From positions 186,001-250,000 of the forward strand of contig CAVYOX010000014.1 of the NCBI GenBank assembly GCA_963770245.1: 64,000 bases of DNA, written 5' to 3'. The translations under genes and the position numbers were made by a program. A model generated the notes under the pieces. It had not been told where the DNA came from. It was given only the letters and a program-made list of their open reading frames with translations, and ran no database searches. The DNA comes from PALSA-270 sp963770245. Its GTDB lineage: Bacteria; Acidobacteriota; Terriglobia; Terriglobales; Acidobacteriaceae. Of the stretch, positions 1 through 9,133 are shown piece by piece (the first letter of the stretch is position 1; each line of letters starts with the position of its first letter).

Positions 1-1
1 C

Positions 2-1069
2 CCGGAAATGATCGAGATCCTTGTCTATTTGGCCCTGCACAACGACCTGTTCGGCGAGCAGGCCCGGCTCACGCTCGCCGGTTGGGACGAGAAGTCCGCG
101 CGGGCCATGGCTTCCGATCTGAGTGCTCCGAAGGAAGTGCTGGAATACATGATTGCTCCGGAGAACGTGCGCTCCGTCCTGCTGCCGATCCTGCTCGAGA
201 ACGTGTCGGTGTCCGAATCGGCACTGGTGGTACTGGCGGCGGCGGCTTCCCGTGAGAACGTGGACCTCCTACTGAAAAGCGCGCGTGTGAACATGTCGCC
301 GGCCATCCTGCACGCGCTCCTGGCCAATCCGAATCTGAGCGGGATCCAGGTCGAGACCGTAAGGGCGAAGGTTGGGCCCCCCGAGACCGATGAGGTCCTG
401 CCCGTTGCCCCAGGGAAAGGAAGCTCGGACCCCGAAGATGTGCTCGATGAAGACCTCATGGCGTACCTGACCGAACATGCCGCTGAAATCGCCGGAGAGC
501 AAGACAAACCGTTCCACGGGATTGGCGGCGTCTACGACGAAATCCTCGGATCGGAAAAATCGTCGGCGGAGGCGGCTGCCGCGGGTGCAGGAACCGTCCA
601 GAAGAGTGCCACGGTCAAGAAAACCTTCCTCAGTGCGGACGAAGCCCGGGGCAGCGCTTTACAGAAGATTTCCAAGCTGGACGTAAAAGGGCGCATTCAA
701 TTGGCCATGAAGGGCAGCAAGGAGGAGCGCACCATTTTGGTGCGCGACGGCACCAAGGTGGTGGCGCTCGCGGTCCTGGAGTCCCCCAAAGTCACCGACG
801 GCGAGGTCGAAATGTTTGCCAGCCAGAAAAACGTGCTGGAGACTTTGCTGCGCGGCATCTCCATGAAGCGTCGGTTCATGAAACGGTATACGATCGTGCG
901 CAATTTGGTGGCGAATCCGCGTACACCGCTCGATGTCTCCCTGACCCTGATCAAGAACTTGCAAGCCAACGACCTCAAGAACCTTGCCGCCAACAAAGAC
1001 GTGTCCGACACGGTCCGCAAACTGGCGGAGAAGATGTTCAAGCAGAAAAAGGACACGGGGAGGAAGTAG
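2..1069 (+). CDS. Hypothetical helical-repeat protein, probably 5'-truncated by the window edge
   Basis: The reading frame is open to the first complete codon of the window; the first ATG is at base 8, without a visible ribosome binding site, so the true start is probably upstream. The visible part is about 353 aa and cytoplasmic in character, with no signal peptide or membrane segment. It has two alpha-helical regions rich in Leu/Ala (residues 1-125 and about 215-350), joined by an acidic, Gly/Ser-rich linker. Phrases such as 'LLANPNLS' and 'NLVANPRTP' recur and resemble HEAT-like or DUF2336-like helical repeats. The C-terminus is lysine-rich. I do not recognise a function. The downstream gene is convergent. 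The length and regular helical pattern make a real gene very likely; the assignment stays hypothetical. Confidence 0.75.
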   Translation, partial: PEMIEILVYLALHNDLFGEQARLTLAGWDEKSARAMASDLSAPKEVLEYMIAPENVRSVLLPILLENVSVSESALVVLAAAASRENVDLLLKSARVNMSPAILHALLANPNLSGIQVETVRAKVGPPETDEVLPVAPGKGSSDPEDVLDEDLMAYLTEHAAEIAGEQDKPFHGIGGVYDEILGSEKSSAEAAAAGAGTVQKSATVKKTFLSADEARGSALQKISKLDVKGRIQLAMKGSKEERTILVRDGTKVVALAVLESPKVTDGEVEMFASQKNVLETLLRGISMKRRFMKRYTIVRNLVANPRTPLDVSLTLIKNLQANDLKNLAANKDVSDTVRKLAEKMFKQKKDTGRK

Positions 1070-1148
1070 TTCGGCGGGAGCGAGACCGCTCGTAGGCGGA
1101 TCTCGCATGATTGTCCCGGGGGCGCCTGCCTGAGGATGAGTTGAATGC

Positions 1149-1874
1149 CTAGCCCTCGAGGGTAACGGCTCTCTCCCCGAAAATCGCAGTTCCCACCCGC
1201 ACACAGGTTGAACCTTCCTCGATCGCGACCTCGAAGTCGTGAGACATTCCCATCGAAAGCTGCTTCATTTCCACTCCCGGCAGCTCGCGGGCGGCGATCT
1301 TTCTCTGCAACTCGCTCTGCAACTCACGCAGCTCGCGAAAATACGGCCGCGCTCGGTTGCTATCGTCGGTAAAGGGTGGAACCGTCATCAAGCCTCGGAC
1401 TTCAAGGTTTTCCAGAGCCGGCGCGGCGCGAAGAATTTCGTCGAGTTCCGGGGATCTTCGAGCCAGGCCGCTTTTGGCCGCTTCGCCGCCGACATTGATC
1501 TCAAGCAAGACCGCGACTTTTTTCCCCAAATGTGAGGCGCTGACATTGAGTCTCTCGGCCAACCGCAAGGAGTCGATCGAATCCACCGCCGCAAACAGTT
1601 CCGCGGCTTTATTGCTTTTGTTCGCCTGCAGATGTCCAATCATGTGCCATTCGGCGTCCGGCAGATCGCGGAGAGCCTCGGCCTTTCGGGCTAGTTCTTG
1701 CACGCGGCTCTCACCGAATAACCGGAGCCCAGCCTCGTAAGCCTCACGAATAGCCGCGGGCGCGACCGTCTTGCTCACTGCCATCAGGGCAATTGCCTCC
1801 GGGCGGCGACCGGCACGGCGCGCCGCGGCGGCGATTCGCGAGCGCACGTCGGCGATGTTCTGAGCGATGGACAT
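1149..1874 (-). CDS. YggS/PROSC family pyridoxal phosphate homeostasis protein
   Basis: 241 aa, normal for the family. These proteins bind PLP through a Schiff base in a TIM-barrel resembling alanine racemase and buffer free PLP in the cytoplasm; they have no known catalytic activity. Visible signatures are the PLP lysine K35 in 'LMAVSKTV', the strand motif 'WHMIGHLQANK' at about 78-88, 'LLEINVGGEAAKSG' in the middle, and the phosphate-binding end 'SMGMSHDFEVAIEEG' followed by 'RVGTAIFGER'. The start is the ATG at 1874. The gene stands alone on the minus strand, convergent with the preceding gene; the OPT transporter lies upstream in the same direction with a gap of about 77 bases, so co-transcription is possible. 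Family assignment is firm; the role in PLP homeostasis is family knowledge. Confidence 0.93.
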   Translation of the reverse strand: MSIAQNIADVRSRIAAAARRAGRRPEAIALMAVSKTVAPAAIREAYEAGLRLFGESRVQELARKAEALRDLPDAEWHMIGHLQANKSNKAAELFAAVDSIDSLRLAERLNVSASHLGKKVAVLLEINVGGEAAKSGLARRSPELDEILRAAPALENLEVRGLMTVPPFTDDSNRARPYFRELRELQSELQRKIAARELPGVEMKQLSMGMSHDFEVAIEEGSTCVRVGTAIFGERAVTLEG

Positions 1875-1951
1875 CGAAAATCAGCAGCCAGCAGAACCGC
1901 TGAAAGAGTGAAACGAACGCGAACGACCCTCGTCGGCTACACCACGGGGTG

Positions 1952-4003
1952 TCACATCATCGCCGTGGGCGGCGCTGGCTCGCTCGGATCCCCTGCGCTA
2001 GAAATCGGCAACCCGATCATCAAAGCCGCCAGACCACCCATTACGGCGAGCCCGGCCAGATAGGACGGATGCGCGAACACTTGGGTTCGTGTCCATGCCG
2101 GCGCAAACTGCAATCCCGCCCAAAGCAGTCCCAGCACAGCCTCCCCGGCGATCAGTCCCGACGAAGTGAGCACGCCGGCGTTTTCCACGCGCGCCATTTG
2201 CGCCGTGTTAAATCCCCGCCGTTTCGCCAGCCAGTCACCCAGGGAGCGGATTGCCCCGCCAATGAAAATCGCAAACGTGGTCTCAAACGGCAGATACATC
2301 CCAACCGCCACCAGCATCGGACTGCGGACTTGCATCATGATCATGGCGATGCCGAACAAAATCCCCACCACCACCAGCGGCCACGGCATATCGCCGCCGA
2401 CAATGCCCATGGCCAAGGTGGCCATCAATCCGGCCTGGGGCGCGGACAGTTGCCGATCACCAAACCCGATGCCGCCGGCCTTGATATTGGCTTCGTGCAG
2501 GAGCATCAGCGGAAAATACATCACCAGGCTGGCCACGACCACTGCGATCAGCTCCGCTATCTGAATGGTGCGTGGCGTGCCTCCCAGGATGTAGCCCACT
2601 TTGAAGTCCTGCAGCAATTCGCCAGCTACCGACGCCGAAACGCAAACCACCGCCGCCACGCCCAACACCGCCGCCACTCCCGAAGTTCCAGAAACACCGA
2701 GCGAGACCATCAACAGCGCCGCGATGAGCAAGGTCGAAAGCGTCAATCCGGAAACCGGGTTGTTCGAAGAGCCGATCATTCCGACCAGGCTGCCCGAAAC
2801 CGTGGCGAAGAAAAAGCCGACGACCAACATCACCACCGCTGCCAGAACGGCTGGCAAAAGCAGACCGGAGATGTGGATGTAGAGGAAACACATGAGCACG
2901 AACATCAGCGCAATCAGGCTGAAGACGGCCTTCGAGCTCATATAACGCTCGGTACGCGCCAGTTTCGATTGTTGCTCCGCCGTCTGCCGTAAATCGGCGA
3001 AGGCTCTGCCCAGGCCCGCCGTAAGGCTTTTGCGCATTTTGAACAAAGTGTAAGCCGCGCCGACGAGCATGCCGCCCACCGCGATCGGACGCACAATGAA
3101 CCTCCACACCGCGATCGACATGGTGGCCCAATTGTCGGGAGTGTCAGCGGGAAGGTAATGTCGAACCTGCGGCCCGAGGAAAAACATCAGCAGCGGAACC
3201 ATCAGCCCCCAGGCCAGTAGACTGCCGGAGAACTGCAGCGCCGCCAGGCGGATTCCGATGATGTACCCCACGCCCAGATACGCCGGACTCACGCTCGGCG
3301 CCGCCACCGTGCTGGCTCCTCCGGCTGCCAGGATGTTGGTGCTTTCTGTGGTGCCGAGACGAACCTGGCTGTGGCCCAGACGGCCGATCCCAAAGTGCAG
3401 GTCTTGATCGGAAGCAAACAGTCCGAAGCGTCCGAGCATATACACCAGCCCGCCCACGCCGATGTTCCAGAAAAGATATTTCGCAGCCTCCGCGCCCCGT
3501 TGTCCCGCCTTGTGAATCTCCGAAGCTGCGACCGACTCAGGAAAAGGCAGCTCCGGATCTTCCACCATCCCCCGTCGCACCAGAGAAATGAACAGAACTC
3601 CGAGCACACTGCCCACCATGATGAGCGCCGTCGATTTCCAGTAGGCATCGGCGGGGCGGAACGAAGGCCACGCCTTGGCGATCAGAAACGCGGGAATGGT
3701 GAAAATTGCGCCCGCCGCGATGCCCTCGCCAATCGAGCCCGCGGTTCGCGCAATGTTTTCTTCAAGCAGGGTTCCCTTCCACAGGCGCACCACCGCCATG
3801 CCAATCACCGCGGCCGGATAGGTGGCGGCGATGGTGATCCCGGCGCGCAACCCGAGGTAAGCGTTCGCCGCCCCGAGCACGATCGTCATGCCCAGCCCGA
3901 GCAGTATGGCGCGGAGCGTGAACTCCTTCATTTCCAGGTGCTCGGGCACGTAGGGGCGATGCTTCTGGGGACTTTCGGGGCTGGGCGTGCTCTCGGGGCT
4001 CAT
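1952..4003 (-). CDS. OPT family oligopeptide transporter
   Basis: 683 aa from the ATG at 4003, which has an AGGAT ribosome site about 8 bases upstream; the frame stays open to 4153 but the extra N-terminus (MFRMGW...) does not look like protein. OPT proteins are inner-membrane, cation-coupled importers of small peptides or metal chelates. After a Pro/Ser-rich cytoplasmic N-terminus (about 1-22), 'HLEMKEFTLRAILLGLGM' leads into the first helix, as in bacterial OPT proteins. There are roughly fourteen or more hydrophobic segments, the family motif 'NAYLGLRAGITIAATYPAAV', and conserved 'SSNNPVSGLT' and 'GGDMPWPLVVVG' stretches in the second half. Substrate cannot be told from sequence. It lies just upstream of the yggS-like gene. 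Confidence 0.92.
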   Translation of the reverse strand: MSPESTPSPESPQKHRPYVPEHLEMKEFTLRAILLGLGMTIVLGAANAYLGLRAGITIAATYPAAVIGMAVVRLWKGTLLEENIARTAGSIGEGIAAGAIFTIPAFLIAKAWPSFRPADAYWKSTALIMVGSVLGVLFISLVRRGMVEDPELPFPESVAASEIHKAGQRGAEAAKYLFWNIGVGGLVYMLGRFGLFASDQDLHFGIGRLGHSQVRLGTTESTNILAAGGASTVAAPSVSPAYLGVGYIIGIRLAALQFSGSLLAWGLMVPLLMFFLGPQVRHYLPADTPDNWATMSIAVWRFIVRPIAVGGMLVGAAYTLFKMRKSLTAGLGRAFADLRQTAEQQSKLARTERYMSSKAVFSLIALMFVLMCFLYIHISGLLLPAVLAAVVMLVVGFFFATVSGSLVGMIGSSNNPVSGLTLSTLLIAALLMVSLGVSGTSGVAAVLGVAAVVCVSASVAGELLQDFKVGYILGGTPRTIQIAELIAVVVASLVMYFPLMLLHEANIKAGGIGFGDRQLSAPQAGLMATLAMGIVGGDMPWPLVVVGILFGIAMIMMQVRSPMLVAVGMYLPFETTFAIFIGGAIRSLGDWLAKRRGFNTAQMARVENAGVLTSSGLIAGEAVLGLLWAGLQFAPAWTRTQVFAHPSYLAGLAVMGGLAALMIGLPISSAGDPSEPAPPTAMM

Positions 4004-4175
4004 GAATAAGGATCCTCGTTCTGGGGGTAAGGGTCTCGCACTCCACGGCAAGATCGCGCACGTTAGCACGCGTGCAGCCCGCTTTACAAGTGGCCCGGGC
4101 TGAGGGAGCCGCCGGGGGCTTTGGCCGGCGATCAGCCACCCCATGCGAAACATTCTGCAACGCGCTGTGTTTTGT

Positions 4176-4181
4176 TAGAAT
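4176..4181 (+). promoter_or_regulatory. -10-like element upstream of the zinc-ribbon gene
   Basis: TAGAAT in the context GTTAGAATA lies 41 bases before the ATG at 4223, inside a short AT-richer stretch between two divergent genes. The matching -35 region (about 4153-4158, TTCTGC) is poor, so this is only a candidate. Confidence 0.35.
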
Positions 4182-4222
4182 AGACAGGCCAGCTTCTCTG
4201 GCCGGCTGGCTGTGGCTCAAAT

Positions 4223-4444
4223 ATGCGAACCGGTCAGTTTCGATGTAAGCACTGCGGCGGTCTTGATGGCTACCGCTCCCGCTCCCGCAATTTTTTCGAG
4301 AAATACTTTCTGCGGCTCCTATTGCTCCGCCCGGTACGCTGTGGACAGTGTTTCCGGCGCAGCTACCACCCTGTGTTTCAACCCGCACAGGACCGGGGAC
4401 CCCGCGACCGGGGACCTGGTGCGGCCAGTAGCGCGGCCGCCTAG
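4223..4444 (+). CDS. Small zinc-ribbon protein
   Basis: 73 aa. Two CxxC knuckles are visible: C8-K-H-C11 and C40-G-Q-C43, separated by a basic helical segment with 'RSRSRNFFEKYFL' and 'LLLLRPVRC'. This spacing is what a single structural zinc ribbon needs. Small proteins of the form CxxC - RxRRxFxE - RPxRC - C are, as far as I recall, common and uncharacterised in acidobacterial genomes. The C-terminal 20 residues are low-complexity (Arg/Gly/Ala). There is no signal peptide, though the central Leu run could be a short membrane-associated helix. It is divergent from the OPT gene and has a TAGAAT element 41 bases upstream. Function unknown. Confidence 0.65.
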   Translation: MRTGQFRCKHCGGLDGYRSRSRNFFEKYFLRLLLLRPVRCGQCFRRSYHPVFQPAQDRGPRDRGPGAASSAAA

Positions 4445-5302
4445 CCCCGAGGTCGGGCAGGTCTCCCCCCGATTGCCTTTTTGGTTTTCTCCCGAGCCGC
4501 AGAAGACTTGCCGGCCCGGGCGATTTCACGCCTCTGATGCGCTAGAGTATTGAAAACACGAACGGCCGAGCGTGCACCAGGCCCCGAGACTTTGGGCACG
4601 AGCTGTGTCGGCCGGTCCTAGGATGGGGGACATTACCTTCGAGCCTGAGGCCGATTGCGCCCGGCATGACGGGCCGCTATACTGAAGAAGATTCATCCGC
4701 TTGGAGCCCTCATGCACCATCTGGATGAGGAGGTTCGCCTTCAGCAGTACTGGGAACCCAATTCGCTCTGTCGGGACCGTAGTTGTCCAAAAGGAAAGCT
4801 CCTTTGTCTGGTGGCTGACGAGCGCCGCTGAAAGCCTGTTCGCCCGCCCGGTCCCCGCCGCCTGCCCTGTTCCGAACCTTTTACCGGTCCGCCTCTCGCC
4901 CCTGTCACCCGCTGAACCATACCCGGCAGCTGCGGCTCCGGTTGCCCCCGAGTTTGGCTCGATCTCGGGAGATCGCCTGTTCAGTATCAATTCTGGTTCG
5001 GCCGAGCGCGATGAGCTTCGCTGCGGCCTCTGTCGCCGCCTGCAACCACTTTTCGTCCCAGCCGCAGCCGAGCGTCCTCCCGTCGTAAGTCTGGAGCGCG
5101 ACCATAGCGCGCGGCATCAAGGCCCAAGCGAGTCCCGCCGAAGTGGAATCAGGAGTCCAAGGTCCGGTGGCCGCGGCTTCCCTTGGATCGACGAATCAGC
5201 GCTGGTTGCGACCACAAGGAAAGAGGGTTTTGCGCGTTCCGTAAGTACAGTTTGAAGAGGGGCGCGGTATTGAACCGCGCGGCCCGAAAAATGCGAAGTT
5301 GA
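4445..5302. other. Long gene-poor interval
   Basis: About 860 bases between the zinc-ribbon gene and the HNH gene. Several frames are open on both strands, but their translations are compositionally random (Ser/Arg/Pro-rich) and overlap one another. The only candidate I would keep is the tiny frame at 4712-4831. No RNA gene or strong terminator was seen. Confidence 0.5.
4712..4831 (+). CDS. Possible 39-aa Cys-containing microprotein
   Basis: An ATG at 4712 follows a GGAG with suitable spacing (about 6 bases) and opens a 39-codon frame. The product begins MHHLDEEVRLQQYW and holds three cysteines (C20, C25, C32) in a charged context, ending 'VADERR'. It is too short to judge by composition alone and I know no family for it. 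Included because it combines a ribosome site with an acidic then Cys-rich pattern unlike the random frames around it; it may be spurious. Confidence 0.25.
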   Translation: MHHLDEEVRLQQYWEPNSLCRDRSCPKGKLLCLVADERR

Positions 5303-5905
5303 ATGTCGGCCAACTGGAACAATTCGTTCGCGAGCTCGAGCCGGTCGCACCTTTCGCCTCCGCCCATCGCCCACGCGGAGACCAGTGGCCACGTGCTGCA
5401 CGCGCCGGTGCTCGTGCTGAACGCCTCCTACGAGCCCATCCACGTCTGCGCCGCCCGGCGGGCGATTGTGCTGGTGCTGAAGGGCGTGGCCATGACGGAA
5501 GAGGAGAACGGGCACTTTCTGCATGCCGCGCGCCTCGCGCTGCGTGTGCCTTCGGTGATCCGGCTGCTCGAGTATCGCCGCATCCCGCATCAGGCCCGCA
5601 CGCTTTCCCGCAAGAACATCCTGCTGCGCGATCGCAACACCTGCCAGTACTGCGGCGAGGTGTTGCCTTCGAGCGAGTTGACGCTCGACCACGTAATTCC
5701 CCGTTCCCGCGGCGGAGCCTCCACCTGGGAGAACCTAGTCGCCTGCTGCCACGCCTGCAACCGGCGCAAGGGCAACCAGTTCCCGACCGACACCGGCATG
5801 AAGCTCCTGCGCGAGCCCCGCGCCTTCAACCTCCACACCAGCCGCCACATCATGCGCCTGATGGGGCGCAGTGACGATAAATGGCGGAAGTATCTGTTTT
5901 ATTGA
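5303..5905 (+). CDS. HNH endonuclease family protein
   Basis: 200 aa. The C-terminal half is a classical zinc-stabilised HNH (beta-beta-alpha metal) fold: 'CQYCG' (C114, C117), then 'LDHVIPRSRGG' with D129-H130, N144 in 'TWENLVACC', and 'CHACNRRKGN' (C149, C152). The N-terminal half has 'VLVLNASYEPIHVCAARRAI', the signature of a widespread stand-alone bacterial HNH group that is not tied to introns or restriction systems. Such proteins nick or cut DNA; their cellular role is unknown. The start is the ATG at 5303; there is no clear ribosome site, and a later start near residue 25 would still leave the whole recognisable domain. It stands alone. Confidence 0.9.
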   Translation: MSANWNNSFASSSRSHLSPPPIAHAETSGHVLHAPVLVLNASYEPIHVCAARRAIVLVLKGVAMTEEENGHFLHAARLALRVPSVIRLLEYRRIPHQARTLSRKNILLRDRNTCQYCGEVLPSSELTLDHVIPRSRGGASTWENLVACCHACNRRKGNQFPTDTGMKLLREPRAFNLHTSRHIMRLMGRSDDKWRKYLFY

Positions 5906-6131
5906 GCGGTCATCAGTCCGCGCTCAGCATCTCGCTAGTCGATGAACACCCTTTTGTTCCCCGAGACCGTGGGGAGTCTGTTTCCGCCCAGGTTACGGGG
6001 AGGCGCTCGAGTCTGGCTGCCACTTTCTGCCAGCGGTTTGGGCGGTGAATTCAAGGTTCGTTGTTCCCATCGCATTGACTTGCCGCAATTTGGCCCCCTA
6101 AGATGGGCTCGCAACCCGCGAGCCTTCTTCT

Positions 6132-8741
6132 TTGATCGGTCAGACCATCTCGCATTACCGCATCATCGAAAAGCTCGGTGGTGGCGGGATGGGGATCGTT
6201 TATAAGGCCGAGGATACTCGGTTGCATCGCTTCGTGGCCCTGAAGTTTCTGCCCCCCGAGGTGGCAGGCGACCCGCAGACACTCGCCCGCTTCCGACAGG
6301 AAGCCCGAGCTGCGTCCACCTTGAACCACCCCAACATTTGTACGATACATGACGTCGGCGAGCTGGACGGGCAGGCGTTCATCGCCATGGAATTTCTGGA
6401 AGGCCACACCCTGCAAAGCAAGATCGGCGGACGGCCGTTGCCGCTCGAAGTATTTCTCGATCTGGCTTTGCAGATCGCCGATGCTCTCGAAGCGGCGCAC
6501 AGAAGAGCCATCGTCCACCGCGACGTTAAGCCCTCGAACATCTTTGTCACCAGCCGCGGCGATGCCAAGCTTCTGGATTTTGGTTTGGCCAAACATCTGC
6601 CCCTGGGGAGCGTCGCAATTCCCGATGCGGCGACCGTCTCGGGAGCGATCACAGCACAAGGGCAGATTCTTGGAACCTTTGCCTACATGTCTCCGGAGCA
6701 AGCACAGGATAAGGAGGTGGATGCACGCAGTGATATTTTCTCCTTCGGCGCGGTGTTGTACGAAATGGCCACCGGCCGCTGCGCCTTCCCCGGAGATTCT
6801 GCGGCCACCGTCATTGCCGAGATTTTACGCAGTGACCCCAAACCTCCCCGAAGCCTGAACCCGGAAGTCCCGGACGAACTCCAACGCGTCATCGGTAAGG
6901 CTCTGGAAAAAGACCGCGGCGATCGTTATCAGTCCGCCCATGAGTTAATGATCGACCTGCGACGGCTGAAGCGAGAGAGGTTTGGAATCTTGCAAACGGC
7001 AGAGAAGACGCCAACGCTTCCTCGCAGTCTCCCTTGGCTGCGGGCCCGATCGATGTGGATCGCGGCCAGCGCGCTCTTCGCCCTTCTCCTGTTTCTGATC
7101 ATCAGGGTAAATGCCTTCTCGCCCGTCTCCGGACCCCTCAATTCAGAACAAATCACTTTCTCCGCTGAATTGAAAGATGGACCCATCGTCACCGATGGAA
7201 CGCGAGTCTATTTTCAGAGTCAAGGTCAGCCCGTCGAAATGTCGGTCAAGGGCGGCCCCACGGCTCCTTTGCGAGCCTCCGTGACCGGAATGAGGATGCT
7301 CGACATTTCTCCCGATGCCTCGGAAATGCTGGCGTCTAAGCCAGATCTGAACGACGAGAGCTTGCGCGGTTCCATCTGGTCGATTCCGGTTCTCGGAGGT
7401 TATCCGAGCAGACTGGGAAACCAGATCGCTCAAGATGCGCACTGGTCGCCTGACGGCCGATGGATTGTCTATGCCGATTGGAACTCTGTCGATGTGAGTG
7501 ACAACGCCGGCGCGAACCTGAAAAAAATATGGGACGCGCCGGGCCGAGTCGATACGCCGTATTTTTCGCCCGATTCCCGCCGCATTCGCGTGACCGTCGA
7601 AAGCCAGGGGAATTCGTCTAAGATTTGGGAATTGGATTCTGATGGCAGCAACGCCCATCGGATCGTGCTCGATTGGCCCGAGGATGCCGATCAACAAGAC
7701 GGACGGTGGACTCCGGATGGCAAACATTTCATCTTCGCTTCGCACCGCGAAGGGCGCAATAACATTTACGAACTCCTCCCGCCGCCTTGGATCGAGTTCT
7801 GGAAAAAACCAACCGCTGTGCGCCTTACAGCGGGTCAGATCGATGTCCTGGCAGCCACTCCCAACCGTGATAGTTCAGGCCTGTTCATCATTGGGCGAAT
7901 CGCCCAGGGCACAATGCGGGCCTATGACCCGAAATTGAAGCGCTTCGTGCCGTTCCTCGATGGTCTGGCGGCCGCGGATTTCACTCTTTCGCCCGACAAG
8001 AAATGGATGGTCTACGCCGACTATCCGCGGCGTCATCTTTGGCGCAGCAAGTTGGATGGCAGCGAGAAGCTGCAGTTAACCGATTTTTATTCATGGATGC
8101 CGAAGTGGTCCCCCGATAGCAAGAAGATCGTGTTTTCTGACCGGCAGGAGATCTACATGGTTTCTGTCGATGGGGGCGCTCCGGAAAAGCTCACCTCTGA
8201 AGGTAAGATCGAGCTCGCACCCAACTGGTGGCCGGATGGGAAATCGATCGTCTTCAATGACTTTCCGCTACCCGGGCAGATGGAGGGCATCAAAGTTCTC
8301 GATCTGGCCACCCGGAAGATATCCATCATGCCGGGCTCGGCCGGTTTTTATGCGCCCTCCTGGTCGCCGGATGGAAGATACCTGGTGGCAATCGCGCAGA
8401 ATCCGTCGCGCATGGTGCTGTATTCGGTGCAGTCCAGCACCTGGAAGGACTTACGGACATTTGATTCCGCCTGGGGATACTGGGTCTGGGCCGGCGACAG
8501 TCAGTCTCTTTACATCGCCATGAAAGAAGCAGGGCCGGCGACCGAACCTGGAATCTATCAAGTGGCCATTGCGGATGGAAAGTGGAATCAGGTAACCAGA
8601 TTCGATGGCCTGACCGTCAACCCCGATGGATGGGAGGGCTTTCCGAGCCTCACCTCGGATGGCCAACTCGCCATGATGAGCGACACCAGCGTGGTTCAAA
8701 TCTATTCGGCAGAATGGACCACGCAGGCTGACGTGCATTGA
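6132..8741 (+). CDS. Membrane Ser/Thr protein kinase with C-terminal TolB/WD40-like propeller
   Basis: 869 aa. The likely start is TTG at 6132, because 'MIGQTISHYRIIEKLGGGGMG' is the usual opening of this acidobacterial kinase type and no ATG exists nearby. Kinase features: Gly-rich loop G16-G21, lysine K38 in 'VALKFL', catalytic loop H129-R-D131 with K133 and N136, D149 of 'DFGLA', and 'YMSPEQA'. All catalytic residues are present, so it should be active. A single membrane helix follows at about 308-327, placing the propeller outside the cytoplasm. The remaining 540 residues show repeated 'SPDGRWIVYADW', 'TPDGKHFIFAS', 'SPDSKKIVFSD' and 'WSPDGRYLVAIA' blades (PD40/TolB type). It is probably a sensor whose external propeller controls the kinase, which is inference. 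Monocistronic. Confidence 0.93.
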   Translation: MIGQTISHYRIIEKLGGGGMGIVYKAEDTRLHRFVALKFLPPEVAGDPQTLARFRQEARAASTLNHPNICTIHDVGELDGQAFIAMEFLEGHTLQSKIGGRPLPLEVFLDLALQIADALEAAHRRAIVHRDVKPSNIFVTSRGDAKLLDFGLAKHLPLGSVAIPDAATVSGAITAQGQILGTFAYMSPEQAQDKEVDARSDIFSFGAVLYEMATGRCAFPGDSAATVIAEILRSDPKPPRSLNPEVPDELQRVIGKALEKDRGDRYQSAHELMIDLRRLKRERFGILQTAEKTPTLPRSLPWLRARSMWIAASALFALLLFLIIRVNAFSPVSGPLNSEQITFSAELKDGPIVTDGTRVYFQSQGQPVEMSVKGGPTAPLRASVTGMRMLDISPDASEMLASKPDLNDESLRGSIWSIPVLGGYPSRLGNQIAQDAHWSPDGRWIVYADWNSVDVSDNAGANLKKIWDAPGRVDTPYFSPDSRRIRVTVESQGNSSKIWELDSDGSNAHRIVLDWPEDADQQDGRWTPDGKHFIFASHREGRNNIYELLPPPWIEFWKKPTAVRLTAGQIDVLAATPNRDSSGLFIIGRIAQGTMRAYDPKLKRFVPFLDGLAAADFTLSPDKKWMVYADYPRRHLWRSKLDGSEKLQLTDFYSWMPKWSPDSKKIVFSDRQEIYMVSVDGGAPEKLTSEGKIELAPNWWPDGKSIVFNDFPLPGQMEGIKVLDLATRKISIMPGSAGFYAPSWSPDGRYLVAIAQNPSRMVLYSVQSSTWKDLRTFDSAWGYWVWAGDSQSLYIAMKEAGPATEPGIYQVAIADGKWNQVTRFDGLTVNPDGWEGFPSLTSDGQLAMMSDTSVVQIYSAEWTTQADVH

Positions 8742-9133
8742 ACGGGGATTCTCAAGGTACCAGGGTCTACCGATCCGAGCGAAGCCGCCCGGCCATAATC
8801 GCCGGCAAGCTCCCAACACAACTTCGAACTTCCCAGGACCGGGCTTCTGGGGAGCCGGGGGTCCGGTAAGCACTGCTAGCTCAACCGGTCGATGCAACAC
8901 CATCTAATCAGTTGATCCGACAATACTTTCGCTAGTGCACCGATCTATAGGGCTGTACTCAATCAGAACCTAAACCGGGCAGTGTTCCGTTCACATCAAC
9001 GCCCTCGAACGAATTGAGCTTCGTAGACTCCTGCATGTGGACTTTGAGCTAGTGTTGCGTCGACCCATTGAGACCTCCACGTTAATCAGGAGTTTGGATC
9101 CGAGGGCTTTATGGGTGATCATGTGCGTCTCGT
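8742..9133. other. Non-coding interval between convergent genes
   Basis: About 390 bases between the kinase stop and the stop of the metallo-beta-lactamase-fold gene. I see no credible reading frame, no RNA gene and no hairpin with a T-run. Confidence 0.5.

Noticed and set aside
1952..2992. 347-codon plus-strand frame inside the OPT transporter gene
   Set aside because: Translation is extremely Arg/His/Gln-rich, typical of the complement of membrane-protein codons.
4905..5120. 71-codon minus-strand frame in the 4.4-5.3 kb desert
   Set aside because: The first 55 residues look somewhat protein-like (Ala/Glu/Lys helices), but there is no ribosome site and the C-terminus is random; not strong enough to call.
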